The notes: generated from the sequence alone by a model not told the origin. A stretch of DNA of 13,294 nucleotides from MnTg04 sp036443455 (GCA_036443455.1 JAZFYI010000053.1:1-13294); one strand, 5' to 3'; counted from the first letter of the stretch, positions 1 through 7,424 are shown. A program made the numbers and translations.

Positions 1-170
1 GCGCAACCGTAATAGAGATCGTCGATGGCCTTTGGATCGAGGCCGTTGTTCCGGCTCAGGATTTCCGCGATCGGGATGGCCGCCAGGTCGTCGGCGCGTA
101 CCTGGGCCAGTGACCCGCCATAGCGGCCAATCGGAGTTCGTATCGCGTCACAGATAAATGCATCGCTCAT
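1..170 (-). CDS. paaJ: PaaJ, 3-oxoadipyl-CoA/3-oxo-5,6-dehydrosuberyl-CoA thiolase (N-terminal part only)
   Basis: This is the first 56 codons of a thiolase that continues beyond the left edge of the window. The visible N-terminus includes AFICDAIRTPIGRYGGSLAQ and then RADDLAAIPI, very close to the start of E. coli PaaJ and the PcaF thiolases. PaaJ acts twice in phenylacetate breakdown: it cleaves 3-oxo-5,6-dehydrosuberyl-CoA, and later 3-oxoadipyl-CoA, giving acetyl-CoA and finally succinyl-CoA. The catalytic Cys and His residues lie outside the window. The ATG at 170-168 follows the stop codon of the upstream fused gene by three bases. An AAGGA seven bases before the ATG lies at the end of that gene, so the two are probably translated together. 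It is the last paa gene visible in the operon. Confidence 0.93.
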   Translation of the reverse strand, partial: MSDAFICDAIRTPIGRYGGSLAQVRADDLAAIPIAEILSRNNGLDPKAIDDLYYGC

Positions 171-173
171 GAC

Positions 174-2255
174 TTATTCCTTGTTCAGTTGGCCGCCGTC
201 ACGCGCCAGTCTTTCGAGCAGTTTAGGCGCCGACCAGTATTGCGGGCCAAAGCGCTCGCCAAAGCCGCGGATCGCGTCATACACTTTGTCCACCCCTATG
301 GTATCAGCATAAAACATCGGGCCGCCGCGATACCGTGGAAAACCGTATCCGTTCGCCCAGACCACGTCTATATCACTCGCGCGCAACGCGAAACCCTGTT
401 CGAGTATTTTTGCCCCTTCGAGGACCAACGCATATATACATCGCTCGATGATTTCTTCGCCGCCGATCTCGCGTTGCTCAACGCCCAGGCGCTCGGCTTC
501 GCGCCGGATCATTTCTCCTACCTCGGGATCCGGTATCGGCTTGCGCGAACCATTCTCGTACAAATAAATGCCGCGGCCGGTTTTCTGGCCAAAGCGGCCC
601 TGTTTGGCCAGCATATCCGCGACTCGGTAATAGCGGGGATCGTCGGGCAGGTCGGTGCGCTCCTGGCGGACCTTGTAACCGACATCCAGCCCGGCGAGGT
701 CGCCGACCGCGTTCGGACCCATCGCCATGCCCCAGTCTGTCAGCACCTGGTCGATGTATTCGGGCGCGGCGCTTTCGAGCAGCAGAAACTGGTTCTCTCG
801 GCCATAGCCATACAGCATGCGGTTGCCGACGAAGCCAAAGCAATTGCCGACCAGCACACCGATCTTCGACAGTTGTTTCGCAAAGCGCAGCGAACTGGCG
901 ATGACCTCGGCCGAGGTCCTGGCGCCGCGCACGATTTCCAGCAGCTTCATGATGTTGGCAGGGCTAAAAAAATGCAGCCCGATCACGTCTTCCGGGCGGC
1001 TGGTCGCCGCCGCGATCCGGTCGATATCCAGCGTCGAGGTGTTGCTCGCGAGTATTGCGCCATCACGGCATACCCGGTCCAGCTCTGCAAACACCTCTTC
1101 CTTGATCGCCATGGATTCGAATACCGCCTCGATGACCAGGTCGGCATCGGCCAGCGCCGCGAAATCATCGATCAGATCCAGGCGGGATAACCGCGCCTGC
1201 ATTTGCGTATCTGAAATCCGGTCCTTGCCGACCGCTGCCGCCAGCAATTTTTCAATCGTGGCCCGGCCACGCTCCAGGCCCTGTCGGTCCTTATCGAGCA
1301 TGGCTACATCCAGACCCGCATCGAGACAGCTCAGCGCGATGCCGGCGCCCATGGTGCCGGCGCCGATAACCGCAATTTTGCTGATCTCGCGTACCTCGGT
1401 TTCCTTCGGCACATCGGGAACGCGGGCGACCTGGCGCTCTGCGAAAAACAAATGTCGCATCGATGCGCTCTGGCTCGAGTCGCGACAAAGGCGAAACAGT
1501 TCGCGCTCTTTGCGCATACCGTCATCGAAGGAAACAGAAACCGCCGCTTCGACGCATTGCACGATTCTTTCGGGCGCTTCGAAGCCCCGCGTGCGGCGGG
1601 CGATTTTTTTTCGATATGCCGCGAAAAAGCCGTCCTCGAGATCAGGGACTTGGCGCTCGCTGATTCGCGGCAGATTTTTTTCGGCAATCGATTGCGAGGC
1701 GAATTCGATGGCGGCTTTTAGCAATTCGTCGTCGGTACATCGATCGACCATTCCCCAGGCCATGGCGGTTGCGGCATCCACCGGCTTGCCGCCGGTCATC
1801 ATGTCGAGCGCGTTTTCCGCTCCGATCAGCCGCGGCAGCCGCTGAGTGCCGCCCGATCCGGGTAACAGACCCAGCTTGACCTCCGGCAGACCCAGTTTCG
1901 CATCGCTCACCGCTACCCGGTAGTGACAGCACAGCGCGGTTTCCAGTCCGCCCCCCAGCGCGGTGCCGTGAATTGCAGCAACCGTTGGTTTGCTGAAAGC
2001 GTCCAGTTGCGCAAGCACTTCCCGCAGCGAAGGGCTTTGCGGTGGTTTGCCGAATTCACGGATATCGGCGCCGGCGATGAATGTCCGGCCGGCGCAGTAA
2101 ATAACCAGCGCCTCGATCGCATCGTCGCTATCCGCTTCGGCGAGACAGTCGCCGATCCCTTTGCGCACGGTGTGAGACAAGGCATTGACCGGTGGGTTGT
2201 CGATGGTGATGACCGCGACCTGGCCATGGCGGGCCAGAGTGACTGTTTCGCTCAT
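174..2255 (-). CDS. Fused enoyl-CoA hydratase / 3-hydroxyacyl-CoA dehydrogenase (PaaF plus PaaH roles, FadB/FadJ-like)
   Basis: The 693-residue protein has a crotonase domain (about 1-190), a linker, an NAD-binding hydroxyacyl-CoA dehydrogenase domain (about 291-470) and two C-terminal dehydrogenase domains (about 470-570 and 595-690). Both hydratase glutamates are present, E105 in GGGLE and E125 in GLPEVKLG. The Rossmann motif GAGTMGAG starts near residue 298, and the dehydrogenase His-Glu pair is H428 and E440 in HFFSPANIMKLLE. That last motif is of the peroxisomal/MFE-1-like bacterial type, unlike the HFFNPVHRMPLVE of E. coli FadB. In E. coli the operon slot between paaE and paaJ includes separate paaF (2,3-dehydroadipyl-CoA hydratase) and paaH (3-hydroxyadipyl-CoA dehydrogenase). 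I infer that this single chain does both steps. A general fatty-acid beta-oxidation role is the alternative. An AGGGA lies nine bases before the ATG. Confidence 0.88.
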   Translation of the reverse strand: MSETVTLARHGQVAVITIDNPPVNALSHTVRKGIGDCLAEADSDDAIEALVIYCAGRTFIAGADIREFGKPPQSPSLREVLAQLDAFSKPTVAAIHGTALGGGLETALCCHYRVAVSDAKLGLPEVKLGLLPGSGGTQRLPRLIGAENALDMMTGGKPVDAATAMAWGMVDRCTDDELLKAAIEFASQSIAEKNLPRISERQVPDLEDGFFAAYRKKIARRTRGFEAPERIVQCVEAAVSVSFDDGMRKERELFRLCRDSSQSASMRHLFFAERQVARVPDVPKETEVREISKIAVIGAGTMGAGIALSCLDAGLDVAMLDKDRQGLERGRATIEKLLAAAVGKDRISDTQMQARLSRLDLIDDFAALADADLVIEAVFESMAIKEEVFAELDRVCRDGAILASNTSTLDIDRIAAATSRPEDVIGLHFFSPANIMKLLEIVRGARTSAEVIASSLRFAKQLSKIGVLVGNCFGFVGNRMLYGYGRENQFLLLESAAPEYIDQVLTDWGMAMGPNAVGDLAGLDVGYKVRQERTDLPDDPRYYRVADMLAKQGRFGQKTGRGIYLYENGSRKPIPDPEVGEMIRREAERLGVEQREIGGEEIIERCIYALVLEGAKILEQGFALRASDIDVVWANGYGFPRYRGGPMFYADTIGVDKVYDAIRGFGERFGPQYWSAPKLLERLARDGGQLNKE

Positions 2256-2287
2256 CCAGCTTTATCCCTAGGTGATGGTGAGCGCTT

Positions 2288-2317
2288 ATTGTAGCGTTTT
2301 AGCGGGGCAAGCATTAA
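2288..2317 (-). promoter_or_regulatory. Possible internal sigma70-type promoter before the fused hydratase/dehydrogenase gene
   Basis: The 91-base gap between paaE and the fused gene (2256-2346) is the longest gap inside the operon. On the minus strand it contains TACAAT (2293-2288; five of six matches to the -10 consensus) and, 18 bases upstream, TTAATG (2317-2312; a poor -35). A transcript from here would start about 25 bases before the ATG and leave room for the AGGGA ribosome site. The local sequence is more AT-rich than the flanking genes. This is a pattern match only; read-through from upstream may be the main source of transcription. Confidence 0.3.
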
Positions 2318-2346
2318 TCGGCAGGGACCCCGTCCTGACCGCGCGA

Positions 2347-3429
2347 TCAGGTCTTGTCGTAGTCGATGATCAATGTCCTGCTGAGCGGGCGCGCCTGGCA
2401 GGCGAGGATAAATCCTTCCTCGACTTCCCAGGGCTCGAGCGCATAGTTTTCTTCCATTTCCACCTTGCCTTCGCGCAAGTGAGTGCGGCAGGTCGAGCAG
2501 ACCCCGGCCTCGCAGGAGGCAGGCAGTTCCAGGCCATGTTCGCGACCTGCATCCAGCACCGATATGCTATCCATCGGCATGGCAAACTTCTTCGTATGTC
2601 CATCCAGGATTACCGTGACGCTGGCGATATCCTCGGCCACGTCGGTGGGCTGTGGGGCAACGGCTTCCGGCGTCTCCCCGGTCTTCTTGCTCGCCGCAAA
2701 CCGTTCGCTGTGAATATTGCCGCTGCCGATGCCGAGTTCGATGAGAGTCTCCTTGACCGTATCGTTCATCGTGCCGGGCCCGCAGACGAAAACTTCATCG
2801 GCGGTCAGGCCCGAACAGAAACCCTGGTAGAGCTGACGGACTTTGTCCGTATCGAAACGTCCGCTGGCAATTTCGAATTCCTGCTCCTCCTGGCTGAAAA
2901 CGAAATGCAGCGACAAGCGGTCCGTATATTGGTTTTTCAGGGCGTACAACTCCTCGAGAAACATCGTGCTTTCCTGGGTCCTGTTCGCGTAGAACAGGAA
3001 AAACCGGCTTTGCGGTTCCGCAGCCAGCGTGGTTTTCACTATCGACAGTAGCGGCGTGATTCCACTGCCGGAGACGAACGCCACGTAGTTTTTCTTGTTT
3101 TCCGCTGATAACAGTGTCTGGAAATGGCCGACCGGCGGCATTACCTCGAGCACATCCCCGGCTTTCAAAGTCCCGGCGATATAACCGGAAAACAGACCGT
3201 TCTCCTGTACACGAACGCCGATGCGCAGCTCCGGGTCGCCGACCGCGGTGCAAATCGAATACGTACGCCTGACCTGTTCGCCATCGATCTCGGCGCGTAC
3301 CGGTAAGTGCTGGCCCTGGACAAAGACATACTCATCGCGGAGTTCCTCCGGCACATCCAGGTAAACGCACACCGAGTCCGGTGTCTCAGGCTCGATCCGG
3401 GCAACCGTCAAGTTGTGAAAATGTTTCAT
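2347..3429 (-). CDS. paaE: PaaE, reductase of the phenylacetyl-CoA 1,2-epoxidase complex
   Basis: This 360-residue reductase (E. coli PaaE is 356) passes electrons from NAD(P)H through FAD and a 2Fe-2S centre to the diiron subunit PaaA. The FAD domain shows RTYS at 55-58. The nucleotide domain shows GSGITP at 121-126 and CGPGTM at 216-221. The plant-type ferredoxin domain carries C306, C311, C314 and C344 in the expected CX4CX2C...C arrangement. The ATG at 3429 was chosen because MKHFHNLTV matches the family start and a GGAAAG lies 11 bases upstream. The frame stays open further upstream through a GTG at 3468, but that stretch does not resemble the family. It follows paaD after 45 bases. Confidence 0.96.
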   Translation of the reverse strand: MKHFHNLTVARIEPETPDSVCVYLDVPEELRDEYVFVQGQHLPVRAEIDGEQVRRTYSICTAVGDPELRIGVRVQENGLFSGYIAGTLKAGDVLEVMPPVGHFQTLLSAENKKNYVAFVSGSGITPLLSIVKTTLAAEPQSRFFLFYANRTQESTMFLEELYALKNQYTDRLSLHFVFSQEEQEFEIASGRFDTDKVRQLYQGFCSGLTADEVFVCGPGTMNDTVKETLIELGIGSGNIHSERFAASKKTGETPEAVAPQPTDVAEDIASVTVILDGHTKKFAMPMDSISVLDAGREHGLELPASCEAGVCSTCRTHLREGKVEMEENYALEPWEVEEGFILACQARPLSRTLIIDYDKT

Positions 3430-3474
3430 GTTATCAATTGCTTTCCATACCGCGGGCCGGGGCCCCACGCATTA

Positions 3475-3987
3475 TCATATGCATTTGAAATATTCGAAAG
3501 GCTCGAGGCATTCAATGCATTTGTAGGAGGCCTTGCAGGCCGTGGAGCCGAATTCACTGACCTTTTCAGTGTTCTCGGCGCCGCATCTCGGACAGGCGAC
3601 GATTCGTTCCGTTGCCATGGGGTCACCGAGCAGCCTGCCTCGTGCCGCAGCCCCTTTTTCCGGCGGCGCGATGCCATACTTGCGCAATTTCTCGCGCCCG
3701 CGATCGCTGATCCAGTCGCTGGTCCATGGCGGTGACAACACCCGCCGTATGGAAACCAGGGTTATACCCCCTGATTGCAGCGACTTGACGACGCTGTCCT
3801 CGATGAATTCGGTCGCGGGGCAACCCGAGTAGGTTGGCGCGACGCCGACAGTCACCTTTGCACCATCGACTTCGACCGAGCGCACGATGCCGAGATCGAC
3901 GATGCTCAGGACGGGGATTTCCGGGTCGGGTATTTGCTCGAGTATTTCCCAGGCCGATGTCTCGAGAGTTTTGCGCGCAGCTTGCAT
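3475..3987 (-). CDS. paaD: PaaD, iron-sulfur maturation factor of the phenylacetyl-CoA epoxidase
   Basis: The 170-residue protein (E. coli PaaD is about 165) has a DUF59/MIP18-type domain at about 10-90, including IPDPEIPVLSI and TYSGCPATEF. A C-terminal cysteine-rich tail ends in EPFEYFKCI. Tail cysteines are C132, C135, C151, C157, C160 and C169, which fit a metal-binding site as in other PaaD proteins. It is needed for an active epoxidase but is not a subunit of the catalytic core; its likely role is metal or Fe-S cluster assembly for PaaE. The ATG lies four bases after the paaC stop, so translation is probably coupled. No strong ribosome site of its own is visible. Confidence 0.95.
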   Translation of the reverse strand: MQAARKTLETSAWEILEQIPDPEIPVLSIVDLGIVRSVEVDGAKVTVGVAPTYSGCPATEFIEDSVVKSLQSGGITLVSIRRVLSPPWTSDWISDRGREKLRKYGIAPPEKGAAARGRLLGDPMATERIVACPRCGAENTEKVSEFGSTACKASYKCIECLEPFEYFKCI

Positions 3988-3991
3988 GGTC

Positions 3992-4750
3992 TTACCAGTT
4001 GGCGCCCGGGTAGGTGCGTTGCAGGCTTTGCATCTCGGCCAGGATGTAGCCTAAATGCTCGCTGTGATGGCCGCCCTTGCCGCCGGAGTCCATCCAGCCA
4101 TCTTCCGGTTTTTGCAAAGTGGCTTTGGCCAGCGACTCATCGATTTGCCGATGCCAATACTCGCGCAGGACCGTCAGATCCGGTCCTTGCCATTCTGACT
4201 GCATGATTTGATCGACCGGGTCGGCCTCGAACAACTCACCGGTGTAGGTCCACAGGCGATCGATCGCGTTTTGCACTCGCCGGTGGCTTTCGTCTGTGCC
4301 ATCGCCGAGACGAATCAGCCAATTGCTGGCGTGGCGAAGGTGATAAGTGGACTCCTTGATCGCACGCGCGGCTATTTCGGCGAGTTTTGTGGCCGGGGAT
4401 GTCGCCAGGGCCTCCAGCTGGAGTGAATAAAATGTTTCGAACAACACGAGCCGGGCAATGGTTTCGCCGAAATCCCCGTTGGGCTGCTCCACGAGCAGGA
4501 CGTTGCCGTAATCCCAGCCATCCCTGAGAAAACAGATATCGTCATCGCTGCGCCCCTTGCCATCGAGTTCACCGGCATAAGAGAAAAACATACGCGCCTG
4601 CCCGACATAGTCGAGCGCGAAATTGCTCATCGCCATTTCTTCTTCGAGTTCCGGGCCGTGGCCAACCCACTCTGAAAGCCGCTGCGCCATGACAATGGCG
4701 TTGTCTCCCATGCGCGTGACATACGCGATCAATGCTTGGTCTTTGCTCAT
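3992..4750 (-). CDS. paaC: PaaC, structural subunit of the phenylacetyl-CoA epoxidase
   Basis: This is a 252-residue ferritin-like helical protein (E. coli PaaC is 248). Typical family stretches include YVTRMGDNAIVMAQRLSEW, ALDYVGQARMFFSYAG, KESTYHLRHASNWLIRLGDG and a C-terminal GGHHSEHLGYILAEMQ. PaaC pairs with PaaA and stabilises it. It has the diiron-protein fold but in the known complex lacks a catalytic metal site. The ATG at 4750 is 15 bases after the paaB stop and has only a weak GAG close upstream, which fits translational coupling to paaB. Confidence 0.96.
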   Translation of the reverse strand: MSKDQALIAYVTRMGDNAIVMAQRLSEWVGHGPELEEEMAMSNFALDYVGQARMFFSYAGELDGKGRSDDDICFLRDGWDYGNVLLVEQPNGDFGETIARLVLFETFYSLQLEALATSPATKLAEIAARAIKESTYHLRHASNWLIRLGDGTDESHRRVQNAIDRLWTYTGELFEADPVDQIMQSEWQGPDLTVLREYWHRQIDESLAKATLQKPEDGWMDSGGKGGHHSEHLGYILAEMQSLQRTYPGANW

Positions 4751-4765
4751 CTGCTCGGCAGGTCC

Positions 4766-5053
4766 TTACATGTTTTCGACATCGTCCGGTATCTTGTAGA
4801 AAGTCGGGTGGCGGTAGATCTTGTCGGCGGCCGGCTCGAACAACGAGGCGCTGTCCGCCGGATCGGAGGCGATGATCTCGGTGGATCTGACCACCCAGAT
4901 GCTGACGCCCTCGTTGCGCCGGGTATACAGATCGCGGGCATGGTCGAGCGCCATCGCCTCATCGGCAGCGTGAATGCTGCCAAAATGGCGGTGGCTCAGA
5001 CCCGATCGGGCGCGGATGAATACTTCGTATAACGGCCAGTCCTGTTTACTCAT
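4766..5053 (-). CDS. paaB: PaaB, small subunit of the phenylacetyl-CoA epoxidase
   Basis: The 95-residue protein matches the PaaB family over its whole length: WPLYEVFIRARSGLSHRHFG near the N-terminus, then YTRRNEGVSIWVV, and YRHPTFYKIPDDV at the C-terminus. It is a structural partner that helps assemble the PaaA-PaaC pairs. The reading frame is open for about 70 codons further upstream, but that part lies antiparallel-free within paaA in another frame and looks unlike PaaB. The ATG at 5053 is preceded at five bases by GAGG, and this ribosome site overlaps the TGA of paaA. That arrangement fixes the start and suggests coupling with paaA. Confidence 0.96.
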   Translation of the reverse strand: MSKQDWPLYEVFIRARSGLSHRHFGSIHAADEAMALDHARDLYTRRNEGVSIWVVRSTEIIASDPADSASLFEPAADKIYRHPTFYKIPDDVENM

Positions 5054-5060
5054 GATTCCC

Positions 5061-6050
5061 TCATGCGACTTCTCTTGCCGCTTGTTTTTCGGCGTAGGCG
5101 CGCGCCGCTTCCCGAACCCAGCGGCCTTCATCGTGGGCCCTGTTGCGCGTCTCCAGCCGCTCGCGGTTGCATTTCCCGTTGCCCTTGAGCACCTCCCAAA
5201 ACTCCTGCCAGTCGATTTCCCCAAAACGGTAATGGCCGGTTTTCTGGTCAAAAACGAGATCCTCATCGGGCATCTTGAGCCCCAGGTATTCGGCCTGCGG
5301 CACCGTCACATCGACAAACTTCTGGCGCAATTCGTCGTTGCTGATGCGCTTGATTTTCCAGGCCATCGACTGGGCGCTGTGCTCCGAGGTCTTGTCGCTC
5401 GGGCCGAACATCATCAGCGATGGCCACCACCAGCGGTCCAGGGCGTCCTGCGCCATGCGCTTTTGCTCATCGGTGCCGCGGCACAGTTCGAGCATGATTT
5501 CATAGCCCTGGCGCTGGTGAAAACTCTCTTCCTTGCAGACCCGGACCATCGCCCGGGCATAAGGGCCGTAGGAGCAGCGGCACAGCGGAATCTGGTTCAT
5601 GATCGCGGCGCCATCGACCAGCCAGCCGATCGTGCCGATATCGGCCCAGGTGATGGTCGGGTAATTGAAAATACTCGAGTACTTGGCTTTCCCGCTCAGC
5701 AAGTCCGCGACCAGGTCATCGCGAGATACCCCCAGGGTTTCAGTCCCGCTGTATATATAAAGGCCATGACCGGCTTCGTCCTGAACCTTGGCCAGCAGTA
5801 TGGCCTTGCGTCGTAGCGTCGGTGCGCGGGTAATCCAGTTGCCTTCGGGCAGCATGCCCACGATCTCGGAATGGGCGTGCTGCGACATCTGCCGGATCAG
5901 GGTCTTGCGGTAGCCTGACGGCATCCAGTCTTTAGGCTCGATTTTCTCGTCGGCGTCGATCCGTGCCTGGAATGCAGCCAGACGTTCGGGTGTGTCGGCG
6001 GGATCGGCAGCCGATTTTTTCTGCTTTTGGTCCAGGCCCTGGGTATACAT
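5061..6050 (-). CDS. paaA: PaaA, catalytic diiron subunit of the phenylacetyl-CoA epoxidase
   Basis: This 329-residue protein is the oxygenase subunit that adds one oxygen atom to the ring of phenylacetyl-CoA to form the 1,2-epoxide. It is nearly collinear with E. coli PaaA, with an N-terminus about 20 residues longer. The expected metal ligands are present: E62 (HAHSEIVGM), E92 and H95 (VQDEAGH), D146 (WLVDGAA), and E175 and H178 (KEESFHQRQ). The conserved FGEIDWQEF stretch is near the C-terminus. A GGAG lies five bases before the ATG. It follows paaI after a 59-base gap, in which I see no convincing promoter or terminator. Confidence 0.97.
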   Translation of the reverse strand: MYTQGLDQKQKKSAADPADTPERLAAFQARIDADEKIEPKDWMPSGYRKTLIRQMSQHAHSEIVGMLPEGNWITRAPTLRRKAILLAKVQDEAGHGLYIYSGTETLGVSRDDLVADLLSGKAKYSSIFNYPTITWADIGTIGWLVDGAAIMNQIPLCRCSYGPYARAMVRVCKEESFHQRQGYEIMLELCRGTDEQKRMAQDALDRWWWPSLMMFGPSDKTSEHSAQSMAWKIKRISNDELRQKFVDVTVPQAEYLGLKMPDEDLVFDQKTGHYRFGEIDWQEFWEVLKGNGKCNRERLETRNRAHDEGRWVREAARAYAEKQAAREVA

Positions 6051-6109
6051 GAAAGCTCCGCAAATGCTTCGGCAATAAGCTCGACAAATAATAGCGTATT
6101 TTGCCGGCC

Positions 6110-6547
6110 TTACCCTTGATCCAGGTCATTGAGCAGCGATTTGTCGAGCGCGCTGGATCGCCCCTGGAACACGGCCACCAGCACGTCGTCCTGGTTGCGC
6201 ACGCAGACTTCATAGAGGCCGGCGCGGCGGCCGCGGTGTATTTCCCGCGCATCGGCGCGCAGTGCGTCGCCGGCGTGTACCGGTTTCAGGTAGTCGATAC
6301 TCGCCCCGGCCGCCACCGTGACCCGGTCGTAGGCATTGCAGGCAAAGGCGAACGCGGTGTCCGCCAGCGTGAACACATAGCCGCCGTGGCAAATGCCAAA
6401 GCCGTTGAGCATGGCCGCGGTTATGCTCATGCGAGCCTCGGCCGAGCCCGGTTTCGGGATCGTGATCTCGATGCCCAGCGCCTGCGATGCCAGGTCCTTT
6501 GCATACATTGCATCCCGGCACGCCCTGGCTTGCTGGAGATCGGTCAT
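6110..6547 (-). CDS. paaI: PaaI, hotdog-fold acyl-CoA thioesterase
   Basis: The 145-residue protein is a hotdog thioesterase of the PaaI type. It hydrolyses phenylacetyl-CoA, especially ring-hydroxylated forms, and is thought to free CoA when intermediates stall. The active-site pattern is present: N48 (MLNGFG), H54 in CHGG, and the general base D63 in LADTAFAFAC. The DYLKPVHAGD stretch is also typical. It starts four bases after the paaG stop. An AGGG lies about 10 bases before the ATG. Its place at the front of the operon, between paaG and paaA, differs from E. coli, where paaI follows paaH. Confidence 0.95.
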   Translation of the reverse strand: MTDLQQARACRDAMYAKDLASQALGIEITIPKPGSAEARMSITAAMLNGFGICHGGYVFTLADTAFAFACNAYDRVTVAAGASIDYLKPVHAGDALRADAREIHRGRRAGLYEVCVRNQDDVLVAVFQGRSSALDKSLLNDLDQG

Positions 6548-6551
6548 GCGT

Positions 6552-7340
6552 CTATCTGCCCTTGAACGTCGCTTTGCGTTTTTCCATGAATGCGGCGACG
6601 CCTTCCTGGTAATCCTCGGTCTGGCCGGCTTCGCGTTGCAGGTCGCGCTCGAGATCCAGTTGCCGGTCCAGCGTGTTGCCCCAGCTCGCGTTCAGCGCTT
6701 TCTTGATCAGCGCGAGGCCACGGGTCGGCTGGCTGGCGAAATGCACACACAAAGTTTCCGCCTCGGGCAGCAATTGGTCATCGTCGACACAACGCCAGAT
6801 CAGGCCCCATTCGACTGCCTGCTCGGCACTGAGCGAATCACCGAGCATGGCCAGTGCCGTCGCTCTCGCCGGCCCGAGCAGTCTCGGCAATATCCAGGTG
6901 CCGCCGGAATCCGGAATCAACCCCAGCTTGCAAAAGGCCTGGATGAATTTGGCCGATCGTGCCGCGATAACGATATCGGCCGCCAGCGCCAGGTTGGCCC
7001 CGGCTCCCGCCGCTACGCCGTTTACCGCGCAGACGACCGGCATGTCCAGGCTGCGCAACCGCCGGATCAACGGGTTATAAAAATTCTCCAGCGTATAGCC
7101 CAGGTCCGGTGGCTCCGCACCCGGCAAAACCCGCCGGTCGGACAGATCCTGGCCCGCGCAAAAGCCGCGACCGGCCCCGGTCAGCAATAAAACCCTGCAA
7201 TCGTCCGACTCGACTGAGTCCAGCGCGGCGCCCACCTCCTGGTGCATCGCCTCATTAAAGCTGTTCAGGCTCTTCGGGCGGTTCAGCGTCAGCCTGGCTA
7301 TGCCGTCGGTGATACTGAATTCGATGTTTGCAAAACTCAT
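6552..7340 (-). CDS. paaG: PaaG, 1,2-epoxyphenylacetyl-CoA isomerase
   Basis: This 262-residue crotonase-family protein has the same length as E. coli PaaG and matches it throughout, including LTLNRPKSLNSFN, LLTGAGRGFCAGQDL, AVNGVAAGAGANLAL and KLGLIPDSGGTW. The catalytic aspartate is D144 in LIPDSGG, where ordinary hydratases have glutamate. That marks it as an isomerase. It converts the epoxide to oxepin-CoA and also isomerises the 2,3/3,4 double bond of dehydroadipyl-CoA. A GGAG (7349-7346) five bases before the ATG is a good ribosome site. It is the first gene of the minus-strand operon and borders the divergent control region shared with paaZ. Confidence 0.97.
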   Translation of the reverse strand: MSFANIEFSITDGIARLTLNRPKSLNSFNEAMHQEVGAALDSVESDDCRVLLLTGAGRGFCAGQDLSDRRVLPGAEPPDLGYTLENFYNPLIRRLRSLDMPVVCAVNGVAAGAGANLALAADIVIAARSAKFIQAFCKLGLIPDSGGTWILPRLLGPARATALAMLGDSLSAEQAVEWGLIWRCVDDDQLLPEAETLCVHFASQPTRGLALIKKALNASWGNTLDRQLDLERDLQREAGQTEDYQEGVAAFMEKRKATFKGR

Positions 7341-7374
7341 TTGTGCTCCAGGTTTTCCCTGCCGCCTGGCCGCA

Positions 7375-7388
7375 GCGCCCGTGGGCGC
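7375..7388. repeat. 14-base GC-only inverted repeat in the paaG leader
   Basis: GCGCCC and GGGCGC form a perfect six-base inverted repeat around a GT centre. The centre is 36 bases from that of the second palindrome. In the paaG transcript it would lie about 35 bases before the start codon, where it could fold into a short hairpin. In GC-rich DNA such a repeat can easily arise by chance. Confidence 0.35.
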
Positions 7389-7410
7389 CCGGCGGGGCGG
7401 TTATCGTATG

Positions 7411-7424
7411 CACTCGACCGAGTG
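7411..7424. promoter_or_regulatory. Operator-like palindrome (putative TetR-type PaaR site)
   Basis: CACTCG and CGAGTG are perfect six-base arms around an AC centre. The site lies just upstream of a weak -10-like TATTCT at 7431, a position suited to repression of paaZ and possibly of the opposing paaG promoter. Proteobacterial paa clusters are usually controlled by PaaX (GntR-like) or by the TetR-family PaaR, which bind palindromes in promoters and release them on binding phenylacetyl-CoA. No regulator gene is in the window. I saw no second copy in the other intergenic gaps. The assignment rests on symmetry and position only. Confidence 0.42.

Noticed and set aside
189..1845. Two long plus-strand open frames (189-1190 and 817-1845) opposite the fused hydratase/dehydrogenase
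   Set aside because: Both are shadows of a gene with intact catalytic motifs; their translations are low-complexity or Arg/Ser-rich.
3451..3470. GC-rich palindromic stretch (GGGGCCCC) between paaD and paaE as a terminator
   Set aside because: The arms are short with no loop and no run of T follows; it lies mid-operon in front of an essential epoxidase gene.
5054..5266. An upstream extension of the paaB frame
   Set aside because: It lies within the paaA coding sequence in another frame, and the GAGG before 5053 together with PaaB family length fix the later start.
6051..6109. TATTAT on the minus strand between paaI and paaA as a promoter
   Set aside because: No acceptable -35 is found at 16-18 bases upstream, and the short gap fits simple co-transcription.
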